The position numbers and the translations under genes are program-made. Below the pieces are notes generated by a model that saw only the letters and a program-made list of their open reading frames with translations, was not told the origin of the DNA and did not search any database. From Treponema saccharophilum DSM 2985 (GTDB lineage: Bacteria > Spirochaetota > Spirochaetia > Treponematales > Treponemataceae), in assembly GCF_000255555.1 (NCBI RefSeq), contig NZ_AGRW01000040.1, positions 1-64,000 on the forward strand: 64,000 nt of DNA, read 5' to 3'. Within the stretch, counting starts at the first letter, position 1, and each line of letters opens with the position of its first letter. Shown piece after piece: positions 1 to 6,849 of the stretch.

Positions 1-1066
1 CAATTCACGCACCCGTGAGGGTGCGACGACGAACAGTTTTTCTGTGCGTCAGCCCCTCTTTGTTTCAATTCACGCACCCGTGAGGGTGCGACTGAATGAA
101 TATGGTTAGTAGAAGAAATCAGTTTGGTTTCAATTCACGCACCCGTGAGGGTGCGACAAGCCGGGCGGGGGGTAAAAAATGGTTAGTAAAAGGTTTCAAT
201 TCACGCACCCGTGAGGGTGCGACCTCGGTCGTGGGATAACTTGACGGCTTTCTATACGGTTTCAATTCACGCACCCGTGAGGGTGCGACGTCGCTGTAGT
301 CCCTCTTTTTAAACCAAACAGGTTTCAATTCACGCACCCGTGAGGGTGCGACTCGTCGCCCTTATCGCGGTCAATGCGTTTTTTCAGTTTCAATTCACGC
401 ACCCGTGAGGGTGCGACCGCGCCGAAAGGGCGCTTTCCGCTGACGGCAAGTTTCAATTCACGCACCCGTGAGGGTGCGACCTTGACAACAAAAAAATTTT
501 TTCACCCGTCAAAATGTTTCAATTCACGCACCCGTGAGGGTGCGACCTGTTTCGCGTTCTCGCTTCTCGCGTCCAAAACGGTTTCAATTCACGCACCCGT
601 GAGGGTGCGACTTCAGCGGTTCCGGCGTCCCACCCCCGAGAATTGTTTCAATTCACGCACCCGTGAGGGTGCGACGTCACGCTTCCCGCTCATCTTACCG
701 TCTCGTCAAGTTTCAATTCACGCACCCGTGAGGGTGCGACATCCACCCGTATAATTTTCGGGAACGGTAAAAGAGTTTCAATTCACGCACCCGTGAGGGT
801 GCGACGTGCCCTCTACGTTCGCGTCCCCGAGGGGCTTGAGTTTCAATTCACGCACCCGTGAGGGTGCGACCTTATCGTGCAGATGACCGTGTTCACGGAC
901 TCGATGTTTCAATTCACGCACCCGTGAGGGTGCGACAATCCGAATCGGCAGCGCGTTCGCTTTCTGCGTGTTTCAATTCACGCACCCGTGAGGGTGCGAC
1001 GCAAAGGGGCTTGTAAACGACGTCAAGTCGGGCGCGTTTCAATTCACGCACCCGTGAGGGTGCGAC
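1..1066 (-). CRISPR. Type I-C CRISPR array, 17 repeats (one cut by the window edge)
   Basis: Seventeen copies of a 31-bp repeat are visible; on the plus strand it begins GTTTCAATTCACGCACCC and ends GGGTGCGAC. The first copy (1-27) is cut by the window edge. Full copies start at 62, 127, 193, 259, 322, 387, 450, 516, 581, 645, 710, 775, 840, 906, 970 and 1036 and look identical. The 16 spacers are 32-35 bp. Read on the minus strand, the repeat folds CGCACCC/GGGTGCG and ends in ATTGAAAC, the usual type I-C 5' crRNA handle, so the array is transcribed leftward like the cas genes. The leader-proximal, newest end is at 1066. Open frames crossing the array are artefacts of the 31-bp periodicity. 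Confidence 0.98.
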
Positions 1067-1258
1067 GGCATATAGTTTACAGCATTGCTGGGAAAGGGAA
1101 AAGAACACGGATTTTGCGAACCCCTGTTTTTTTACAAAAAAACAAAGGAAAAACCGCAGAAACAAGACATCCCAAAACATGTTCACTGTAGGTTCGCAAG
1201 TTTCAATTCATATCTCTTTAAAAAAAAGAGACATCAGCATTTACAGACGAGCAAAAAT
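1067..1258 (-). promoter_or_regulatory. CRISPR leader region between cas2 and the array
   Basis: This AT-rich stretch carries no gene. It lies upstream of the leader-proximal repeat and downstream of cas2, the normal place for a type I-C leader. It holds a perfect 9-bp inverted repeat, TTGCGAACC (1114-1122) and GGTTCGCAA (1191-1199), and a CRISPR-repeat-like element at 1200-1232. Leader function is inferred from position and transcription direction; no single promoter stood out clearly. Confidence 0.75.
1200..1232 (-). repeat. Solitary degenerate CRISPR-like repeat (pseudo-repeat)
   Basis: Read on the minus strand, this 33-bp element begins GTC and ends TGAATTGAAAC, like the array repeat, but its stem differs: TCTCTTT pairs with AAAGAGA around a T5 loop instead of CGCACCC/GGGTGCG. 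The hairpin and 3' handle are therefore kept while the stem sequence is replaced. It sits 26 bp from the cas2 stop and 133 bp from the first true repeat, and has no second copy nearby. It could yield one crRNA-like RNA if Cas5c accepts the hairpin. It could also be a decayed repeat or a cas2 terminator. Confidence 0.6.
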
Positions 1259-1549
1259 TCAGAGAATCAGGACATCGTCTTGAAGATTCATAGACTTCTT
1301 CTGACCGACATGCTCCACTTTACGTTGCCAGTTCGCTCCGAGCGAGTAGAAGCGGAGACTGTCGTAATCGGGATTAATCTCGCTCAGCAGTTTCGACTTC
1401 AACTCGACCCACTGAGAAGGCTCAACAAGGCACTCGAAAACAGAATACTGCACGCGCTGCCCGTAGTTTTCAAGGATTTTAGCAACATGTCGAAGCCGCT
1501 TCTCACCTTTTTCGTCACGGGCGACATCGTAGCTCACAAGCATCATCAT
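1259..1549 (-). CDS. cas2: CRISPR-associated endoribonuclease-fold protein Cas2 (type I-C)
   Basis: This 96-residue protein has the normal Cas2 length and begins MMMLVSYDVA, the ferredoxin-like first strand with the conserved aspartate (SYD). It continues with an RLRHVAKILENYGQRVQYSVFEC region typical of the family (quoted in part: GQRVQYSVFEC). Cas2 dimers bridge two Cas1 dimers in the spacer-integration complex. A strong GGAGG ribosome site precedes the ATG at 1549, and the cas1 stop lies 10 bp upstream. It is the last gene of the cas operon, followed by the leader and the array. No truncation or odd residue is visible. Confidence 0.95.
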   Translation of the reverse strand: MMMLVSYDVARDEKGEKRLRHVAKILENYGQRVQYSVFECLVEPSQWVELKSKLLSEINPDYDSLRFYSLGANWQRKVEHVGQKKSMNLQDDVLIL

Positions 1550-1559
1550 AAAACGCCTC

Positions 1560-2591
1560 CTATTTCCAGATGAACACCGGATATCCGTCTATGTCTCCGC
1601 GAATGAACCTCGCCAACAGCCGAGCCTGTGTTTGGAACAAAATCGCCAAATACATTTTCTTATCAACATACGGATGGGTCAGGACTGTCTTCTTTTTCTC
1701 CTGATAAGCCCCTATGAGAGTCTTTCTGGCGGAATCATCCATCAAAACGGCTCCGCTTGCGCTTTTTTCGAACTGCTTCGCCGTAATCTCCCCGCGATTA
1801 ATCAGCGAGAGAACGAGCCTGTCCGCAAAAGAAGCCCTGAATTCTTCCATCAAGTCAAGCGCGAGGCTCAGCCTTCCAGGACGGTCCCTGTGAAGGAAAC
1901 CGACGGCGGGATCCAGCCCGACAACTTCGCACGCGCTTACCATGTCATGGTAAAGAAGAGTGTACACATACGAAAGCATCGCATTCACATTGTCGAGCGG
2001 AGGCCTGCGGTTCCGCCCTTCAAATCTGAAACAGTCTTTCTGCGCCGTAATCAATTCGTCGAAAACAGAAAAATACGTTTCAGCGGAGTCCCCCTCGATT
2101 CCCCGGATTCTCTCCAAATCGGTCTCGTTCTCCACCTTCCGAATGTTTCCGGACAGGACGTCGATTGCATTCTGAACCCGCTCCAAATCGATTTTGTCTC
2201 TGTGGTCGCGGACAGCTCGCTTCAAGACCGTGCATTGATTCGAAATTTTTCCAATGATGAAGAATCTGGCGACAAAAGCCGATTTAGATTCGTCATCCGA
2301 AACACGATACTGTGCTTTCCTTAGTAGCACATTGCCGGCCACAGGCCCCTGCACGCGGGCGAGGAATTTCCCCTGCTCGTCCAAAAAACTTATCGTTATG
2401 TTGTGCTCAGGAGCCGAACCAAGCAGGAACGGACTGACATAAATATTCCCGAAGCACACAATGCTGTCGAGATTTATCATGGGAACGGAAGCCTTCACCT
2501 CGTCGTCCACAATCACCTCGACGGCTTCGCCTTTTTTATGAAGATACGTCTTCTGAGTCGTTATGTACAATGTGTTCAAAAATCGCTGCAT
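1560..2591 (-). CDS. cas1: CRISPR-associated integrase Cas1 (type I-C)
   Basis: At 343 residues this matches type I-C Cas1. Cas1 is the metal-dependent integrase that inserts prespacers at the leader-repeat junction, together with Cas2 and here Cas4. Visible family features are the glutamate-containing segment RGIEGDSAETYF, which supplies the first metal ligand, and the C-terminal VGFLHRDRPGRLSLALDL segment with the catalytic histidine and aspartates. The start at 2591 follows a GAGGAGG site that overlaps the end of cas4, whose stop is 9 bp upstream, so cas4, cas1 and cas2 look translationally coupled. Base composition is closer to the genome average than that of the cas3-cas7 block. Confidence 0.96.
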   Translation of the reverse strand: MQRFLNTLYITTQKTYLHKKGEAVEVIVDDEVKASVPMINLDSIVCFGNIYVSPFLLGSAPEHNITISFLDEQGKFLARVQGPVAGNVLLRKAQYRVSDDESKSAFVARFFIIGKISNQCTVLKRAVRDHRDKIDLERVQNAIDVLSGNIRKVENETDLERIRGIEGDSAETYFSVFDELITAQKDCFRFEGRNRRPPLDNVNAMLSYVYTLLYHDMVSACEVVGLDPAVGFLHRDRPGRLSLALDLMEEFRASFADRLVLSLINRGEITAKQFEKSASGAVLMDDSARKTLIGAYQEKKKTVLTHPYVDKKMYLAILFQTQARLLARFIRGDIDGYPVFIWK

Positions 2592-2600
2592 TGCGCCTCC

Positions 2601-3239
2601 TCAAAAATCGGCGGAGCCGATTTCCTTCCCTAGCTGCCGCTTCATGTACCCCGATACGGATTTGCCCTTGCCGGCAGATTCGGGAAAGCAGCATTCTGTC
2701 AAAGAACAGCTTCCGCATCTTTTCGTATAGACAGCCTCCGGCGTAACGCCAGACTCGACAAGCTCGTGGAATTTTTTCGCAAGCGAAATAGTCTCCTCTC
2801 GAAGCTCTTCCGTAATCGGAACTGAAATCCGCTTCCGCTTCTTGAAATAGAAGAGCGCCCCCTCGTCGATTCTGCATTTGAGCATTTCCTCAAGGCAGAG
2901 AACCTGCGCACAAAGTTGAACTTCATCGCAGGAATCTTCCTTAGGCTCGCCGTGCTTGTACTCAACAGGAACGATTTTCCCGTCCTTGTAGAATTCCACA
3001 GCATCGGTGCATCCCGTGATTCCGAGGACGCTGGAGGCAATTTTCAAGTCCCTCTCAATCCGCACTACCCGCCTGGATTCGCCGATGCCACTGTGCACTT
3101 TCTCGTGCAGGACGTGGCCTTCGGCGGTGAAGAAATTTTCAGACCAAACCTGCTCTGTGTGGATAAGAGCGCACTGGCGTGGGCAAAACTTTAGATGCTG
3201 CAAACCGCTCAGAAGCAGGTAGTCGGATTCTGCGTACAT
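2601..3239 (-). CDS. cas4: CRISPR-associated exonuclease Cas4 (type I-C)
   Basis: This 212-residue RecB-like nuclease trims prespacers and helps select the PAM during adaptation. The N-terminal part carries the first iron-sulphur cysteine (KFCPRQC). The nuclease core shows the aspartate in GCTDAVEF and the E-x-K pair in VEYKHGEP. The C-terminal cluster CGSCSLTECCFPES supplies the remaining cysteines. The ATG at 3239 overlaps the cas7c TGA (TGATG) and has no clear ribosome site of its own, so it is probably coupled to cas7c. A TTG one codon upstream would add a single residue. Confidence 0.95.
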   Translation of the reverse strand: MYAESDYLLLSGLQHLKFCPRQCALIHTEQVWSENFFTAEGHVLHEKVHSGIGESRRVVRIERDLKIASSVLGITGCTDAVEFYKDGKIVPVEYKHGEPKEDSCDEVQLCAQVLCLEEMLKCRIDEGALFYFKKRKRISVPITEELREETISLAKKFHELVESGVTPEAVYTKRCGSCSLTECCFPESAGKGKSVSGYMKRQLGKEIGSADF

Positions 3240-4105
3240 CAAAGCGCCACAACAGTCTTTATTTCCGACAACGGATTTCCGTCAAGTGAAATCGTGTAAT
3301 CAGAAAAATCGCGGGCAGGCACGTTTCCTGTATGCTCGCACTTCACGCGGTTGAACAACTCGTCAGCAGGTTTTGTGCCAAGTGCAGTTTGATGCTCAAA
3401 AATTACAAGCCGTCTGGTCGTCATGAGTCCACGGGCTGCCGAGTGGTCAAGCTCAAACATCTGCGTCAGTGCATCCCAAAGCACATCCAAATCTTCCGTT
3501 GAAAAGCCAGTGCTTGAAGCGAAATGAGGAGAGACGAAACCGTATGCCTTGTACAATCCGTATGGAATCGTGTATTTGCGTCCCATTGTTCGATTGTCGC
3601 CACCTTGTTTTTCCGATTCTTCTTCCGATGTAACAGCCATTCGTGTGATGCTATGCTCCAAAGCAACAACAGGCTCAACAGAACGGGCAAACGTCAGTTG
3701 CACTGGACCACGAACCTGACCAGCGTTTGCTCCCGTTGAAAGAACTGCTCCAAATGTGCGAATGTCAAAGAATTTTTTGCACATTCCAGCTCGGCCTTTT
3801 TCAACGTCGGCACCTTTTGCCTTGTTCTTTGAATCAGCATTTATTCCCAATTCTTTATATATGTCATCAATCTCTTTGTTTAGCACAGCTTTTTCTTTGA
3901 CAAAAATGTCATAGCCGGCTTCTGCGCCTTTTGAAATCTGCACATAATTGCGGATTTTCCGCTTGAGGCACACATCTGTGACAATGCCGTTTCCAGTTTC
4001 CGCATCAATACGAGGAAGGTTACCAGCATCCGGGTCACCGTTTGGATTTCCGTCCTTAACGTCGAAATACAACACAAAGTCGTAGCGTTTTTCAAGTTTT
4101 GCCAT
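3239..4105 (-). CDS. cas7c: Cascade backbone protein Cas7c (Csd2)
   Basis: This 288-residue protein forms the helical backbone of the type I-C Cascade on the crRNA spacer. The N-terminus MAKLEKRYDFVLYFDVKDG, followed by NPNGDPDAGNLPR, is the signature of Csd2. The TSEEESEKQGGDNRTMGRKY segment is also typical (quoted in part: GGDNRTMGRKY). The chosen ATG at 4105 is preceded by AAGGAG and starts one base after the cas8c stop. An upstream extension of the frame to 4201 would only read into cas8c. Its base composition is AT-richer than that of cas4, cas1 and cas2. Confidence 0.95.
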   Translation of the reverse strand: MAKLEKRYDFVLYFDVKDGNPNGDPDAGNLPRIDAETGNGIVTDVCLKRKIRNYVQISKGAEAGYDIFVKEKAVLNKEIDDIYKELGINADSKNKAKGADVEKGRAGMCKKFFDIRTFGAVLSTGANAGQVRGPVQLTFARSVEPVVALEHSITRMAVTSEEESEKQGGDNRTMGRKYTIPYGLYKAYGFVSPHFASSTGFSTEDLDVLWDALTQMFELDHSAARGLMTTRRLVIFEHQTALGTKPADELFNRVKCEHTGNVPARDFSDYTISLDGNPLSEIKTVVAL

Positions 4106-4106
4106 A

Positions 4107-4496
4107 TTATTTTTCTCCTTCTGAGTTTTCAGATTTACTTTGCTTATCAAAGAAGCTCTGCTTCTCGTGATAATAGCCAATTGCAAAATATGACTGCTCA
4201 TTCAAATCCAAGTGAGCCGGAAATGAATCTATCGCATTCATAATCTCACCTATTTCTTTATCGCGATTTATCTGAAGACCACGATTTTTGGACTTTAGTT
4301 TGCTCATGTGATTGCGATTCAAGCGCATCAACTGAGTAAAAACCGTTACAGGATTTGTAGACGCCGCTCCATAGAACCTGTCCGTAATTGTTGAGTTCAA
4401 TTCGGTATCAGCGCTCTCCTGCTGAACTTTTTCAAAAGCCGCAAACAGTCGTCCTAAAAGATATCCCTTGTTTGTGTTATTTCTGTCCAATGCCAC
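4107..4496 (-). CDS. cas11c: Internal translation product Cas11c (small subunit) within cas8c
   Basis: In type I-C systems the small subunit Cas11 is made from an internal start in cas8c. Here codon 465 of cas8c is GTG (4494-4496), preceded at five bases by AAAGGAGG (4502-4509 on this strand), a full anti-16S match in the middle of a coding region. In-frame translation gives 129 residues beginning (M)ALDRNNTNKGYLLGRLFAAF, helical and rich in charged residues, as expected for Cas11c. The ribosome site is seen directly; use of this start is inferred from the family. Confidence 0.85.
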   Translation of the reverse strand: MALDRNNTNKGYLLGRLFAAFEKVQQESADTELNSTITDRFYGAASTNPVTVFTQLMRLNRNHMSKLKSKNRGLQINRDKEIGEIMNAIDSFPAHLDLNEQSYFAIGYYHEKQSFFDKQSKSENSEGEK

Positions 4497-5888
4497 AGAA
4501 ACCTCCTTTATATTTTTCTGCCGATTCAAGCGAGTTATGTACGCCTTCAAAATTGCCGCACGTTCGCGCGTTACACTCTGTTCAGCTCTGATTCTGCGAA
4601 TACATTGCTGCTGCAAGGTCGCTGGATATGGCAATTTTTTCAAAATAGACTGCATGACAGAACCGATAAGATTCGGAGCAACATTTTCCATCTTATGTTC
4701 TAATGCCGTCGAAGAAAGAATCTGATAGAGATTTAAATACTCTTTTTCGTCAAAAGCTGGCTTTATAATTTCAAAATCATCAAAATGCTGCTTTATTCTC
4801 TTTGCAAACGTTTCAACTTTACCAGTTTCCCAAAATCGTACTGAAATACGTCCTGAATTCGGAGAAAGACAAAGAACATAAAAGTTAGAATCTATTGATT
4901 CAAGTTTGCCTGTCTGAACTGCAGCAAAAAGATTTTTTACTTCTCTTACATTTCTGTCAGGGGCATCAAAATCAGTTGTAAAGAATGCAGAAAATGATGA
5001 CTCAAAAGTCTCAGCATCTCTCTTTTCTGCCCAGAAAACGATTGTGTCTTCACCAAGCAAAAATTTGTTGTCTTTGGAATGAATTAAATAATTCAATGCT
5101 TTTGTATAGCCTGCCTCCGCTTTTATGGAAACAGGAGCGTTATAAGATTGCTTTTTTCCATAAGATAGGAACGAATCTTTGTTGAAACCAACCAAAGGAG
5201 CTGTTGCTTGAGAGTTTCTTATGCTTGTCGCCGAATGAAGTCTGGCTATTACAGACTCTTCTCCTGTTATCAAGCAAACTCCTTTTACAATTTCAGAATT
5301 CTCATCATCGCTTTCACTTTTTGCAGCAGTTATTTTTCTTTGATATTTCCTTATGCTTTCAAGTTGAGGAATAATTGACATCTCTCCGTTTAGAACAAAG
5401 GAAATGTTTCCTGTTGTTTTTTGACATTCTTCCCACTTTTCGCAAGCAGAAATTTTATCAAATCCATTTTGTCTGTTGCTTCTGTAAAAAGCAATTACAG
5501 CTTTGATTTCTTTTTCGTTTAAAATTTCATTGGGTAGACCTTCAATTTCTTTTACAAAAAGCTCATTACAAATCAAAGCCTTTTCATTAGCTTTCTTTTG
5601 TTTAGCTTCGTAGTTTTGCTCAGTTTCTTTTATTTGCTTTGGAATTCCCAGAACGTATTCAGCATTATCCAACAAAAGAGAAGCTTTTGGGGAACTAGTT
5701 CGAGCAACACGCATTGGAACTTTTGAATATACATGCCCCTTCTTGTCTTCAATGGTAGAAACCAAATCTACAAGAGAGCCGTCTTCACGGATTTTTATGA
5801 GATATTTGATTTCTACATCTTCAAAACCGTCTTCAGGAAGTTCGTCACCTTTTCTTTGCGCATAATCATAAAGAGCTTGTAAAATCAT
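4107..5888 (-). CDS. cas8c: Cascade large subunit Cas8c (Csd1)
   Basis: This 593-residue protein has the usual length for Csd1/Cas8c, the large subunit that reads the PAM and recruits Cas3. It begins MILQALYDYAQRKGDELPEDGF, typical of the family (quoted in part: MILQALYDYAQRK). The ATG at 5888 overlaps the cas5c TGA in an ATGA junction and has a GGAGG site. Longer frames to 5960 run into cas5c and lack a ribosome site. The C-terminal 129 residues can also be made separately as Cas11c from an internal GTG at 4496. The gene is clearly AT-rich. Confidence 0.94.
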   Translation of the reverse strand: MILQALYDYAQRKGDELPEDGFEDVEIKYLIKIREDGSLVDLVSTIEDKKGHVYSKVPMRVARTSSPKASLLLDNAEYVLGIPKQIKETEQNYEAKQKKANEKALICNELFVKEIEGLPNEILNEKEIKAVIAFYRSNRQNGFDKISACEKWEECQKTTGNISFVLNGEMSIIPQLESIRKYQRKITAAKSESDDENSEIVKGVCLITGEESVIARLHSATSIRNSQATAPLVGFNKDSFLSYGKKQSYNAPVSIKAEAGYTKALNYLIHSKDNKFLLGEDTIVFWAEKRDAETFESSFSAFFTTDFDAPDRNVREVKNLFAAVQTGKLESIDSNFYVLCLSPNSGRISVRFWETGKVETFAKRIKQHFDDFEIIKPAFDEKEYLNLYQILSSTALEHKMENVAPNLIGSVMQSILKKLPYPATLQQQCIRRIRAEQSVTRERAAILKAYITRLNRQKNIKEVSVALDRNNTNKGYLLGRLFAAFEKVQQESADTELNSTITDRFYGAASTNPVTVFTQLMRLNRNHMSKLKSKNRGLQINRDKEIGEIMNAIDSFPAHLDLNEQSYFAIGYYHEKQSFFDKQSKSENSEGEK

Positions 5889-6649
5889 CGATAAACCTCC
5901 TTGCTGTTCCAATCGGGCACATTCACAACGCCGTTTTCCAGTTTTGCACGGAAGAAACACGCTTTGATATCGTCGGGACCGATTTTTTCGGGATTTTTTA
6001 TGCCGGAATAGTCCATGTCGTAGAGCATGAAGCCCAAATCGCGCGTTTCAGGAATCGGTACTGCAGGCTCTCTTTCAGTATCAACAAGCTTAAAAAAACA
6101 ACTGAATTCCCGACATCCCAAATACGGCTGGAAAACGCACTGACCTTTTTTAGCACGGCGTTCAAACATGCTGTTGTATTTTTCAGGATTTTCGTTTTCA
6201 TGAACATTTTCCTCAACAGAACTGAACAAATCCAATTCCTGGGATTTCTTTTGGCTATCCGATTTCCGCTTTGACACCGGAATGTATGCCAATTCTGCAT
6301 AAATGCGATACCGTACATCTTTTAGAAAAAGTCCAGCGCGCTGCTGCCTGTACTTAGGGCTCCCCCTAGAATCTATTTCATCCACACAAAAACCTTCAGA
6401 ATTTTCCGAAGCAACAACTCCGACTTCGTTTCTTCTAAGGTTAATCCATTTGATGGGGTTCAAGACCTCGATACTCTTTATCTTCCATTCAAAAGCAGGC
6501 TTCCAAAAAATCGCTTCAAAAATTGCACGTGCGGCAGAAGGTGTCATAACGTCATAACTCACGCGCTCTACCTTCATTTCAGGTCTTGTAAAACAAGCAT
6601 AATCACCCCACACTTCAAGGCAAAAAGTCTTGTCGAAAAACTCTTTCAT
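5885..6649 (-). CDS. cas5c: Cascade protein and pre-crRNA endonuclease Cas5c (Cas5d)
   Basis: This 254-residue protein matches type I-C Cas5, which replaces Cas6: it cuts the repeat hairpin and stays on the 5' handle. The start MKEFFDKTFCLEVWGDYACFTRPEMKVERVSYDV is typical; the visible landmarks are VWGDYACFTRPEMK and the MTPSAARAIFEAIFWKP motif. The ATG at 6649 follows GAGGAG and directly abuts the stop of a 37-codon ORF. The 3' end overlaps cas8c by four bases. A low-complexity acidic insert (residues about 115-140) is probably a surface loop. Confidence 0.94.
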   Translation of the reverse strand: MKEFFDKTFCLEVWGDYACFTRPEMKVERVSYDVMTPSAARAIFEAIFWKPAFEWKIKSIEVLNPIKWINLRRNEVGVVASENSEGFCVDEIDSRGSPKYRQQRAGLFLKDVRYRIYAELAYIPVSKRKSDSQKKSQELDLFSSVEENVHENENPEKYNSMFERRAKKGQCVFQPYLGCREFSCFFKLVDTEREPAVPIPETRDLGFMLYDMDYSGIKNPEKIGPDDIKACFFRAKLENGVVNVPDWNSKEVYR

Positions 6650-6763
6650 TTACTTTTTCTCCTCAGAACTGCTGATAGTATAACTCTCATCACCTGAAAA
6701 ATCAAAAACGAGTTCCGCAAACCGGTTGCGTATTATTATGTCTTGAGAAATTCGTTTCAGCAT
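6650..6763 (-). CDS. Small ORF (37 aa) between cas3 and cas5c, unknown
   Basis: Between the cas3 stop (6850) and cas5c lies a 200-bp gap with one short frame on the operon strand: ATG at 6763, 37 codons, TAA directly touching the cas5c ATG. The peptide begins MLKRISQDIIIRNRFAELVF and ends in an acidic, serine-rich tail. The same frame stays open upstream without an ATG. No good ribosome site precedes the ATG. It could be a genuine small Cas-associated peptide, the tail of a decayed gene, or a leader that couples cas5c translation. I do not recognise it. Confidence 0.3.
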   Translation of the reverse strand: MLKRISQDIIIRNRFAELVFDFSGDESYTISSSEEKK

Positions 6764-6849
6764 TATGTTTTTATTCCATCTGGATTCCAAAGCACGTTCG
6801 GATAAAAAAACAGAAAGCTTACAGCAACCAAAAAGCCGTAGCTAGAAAA

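Noticed and set aside
119-754. Open frames across the CRISPR array on both strands
   Set aside because: Their periodic peptides (VAPSRVRELKP on one strand, FNSRTREGAT on the other) are translations of the repeat itself.
1191-1199. GGTTCGCAA resembling a tRNA T-loop
   Set aside because: No cloverleaf can be built around it; it is one arm of a 9-bp inverted repeat in the leader.
6650-6849. A readthrough extension of Cas3 past its TAG joining the small ORF
   Set aside because: Counting the T-run exactly puts the small ORF in a different frame from cas3, so they cannot form one continuous extension.
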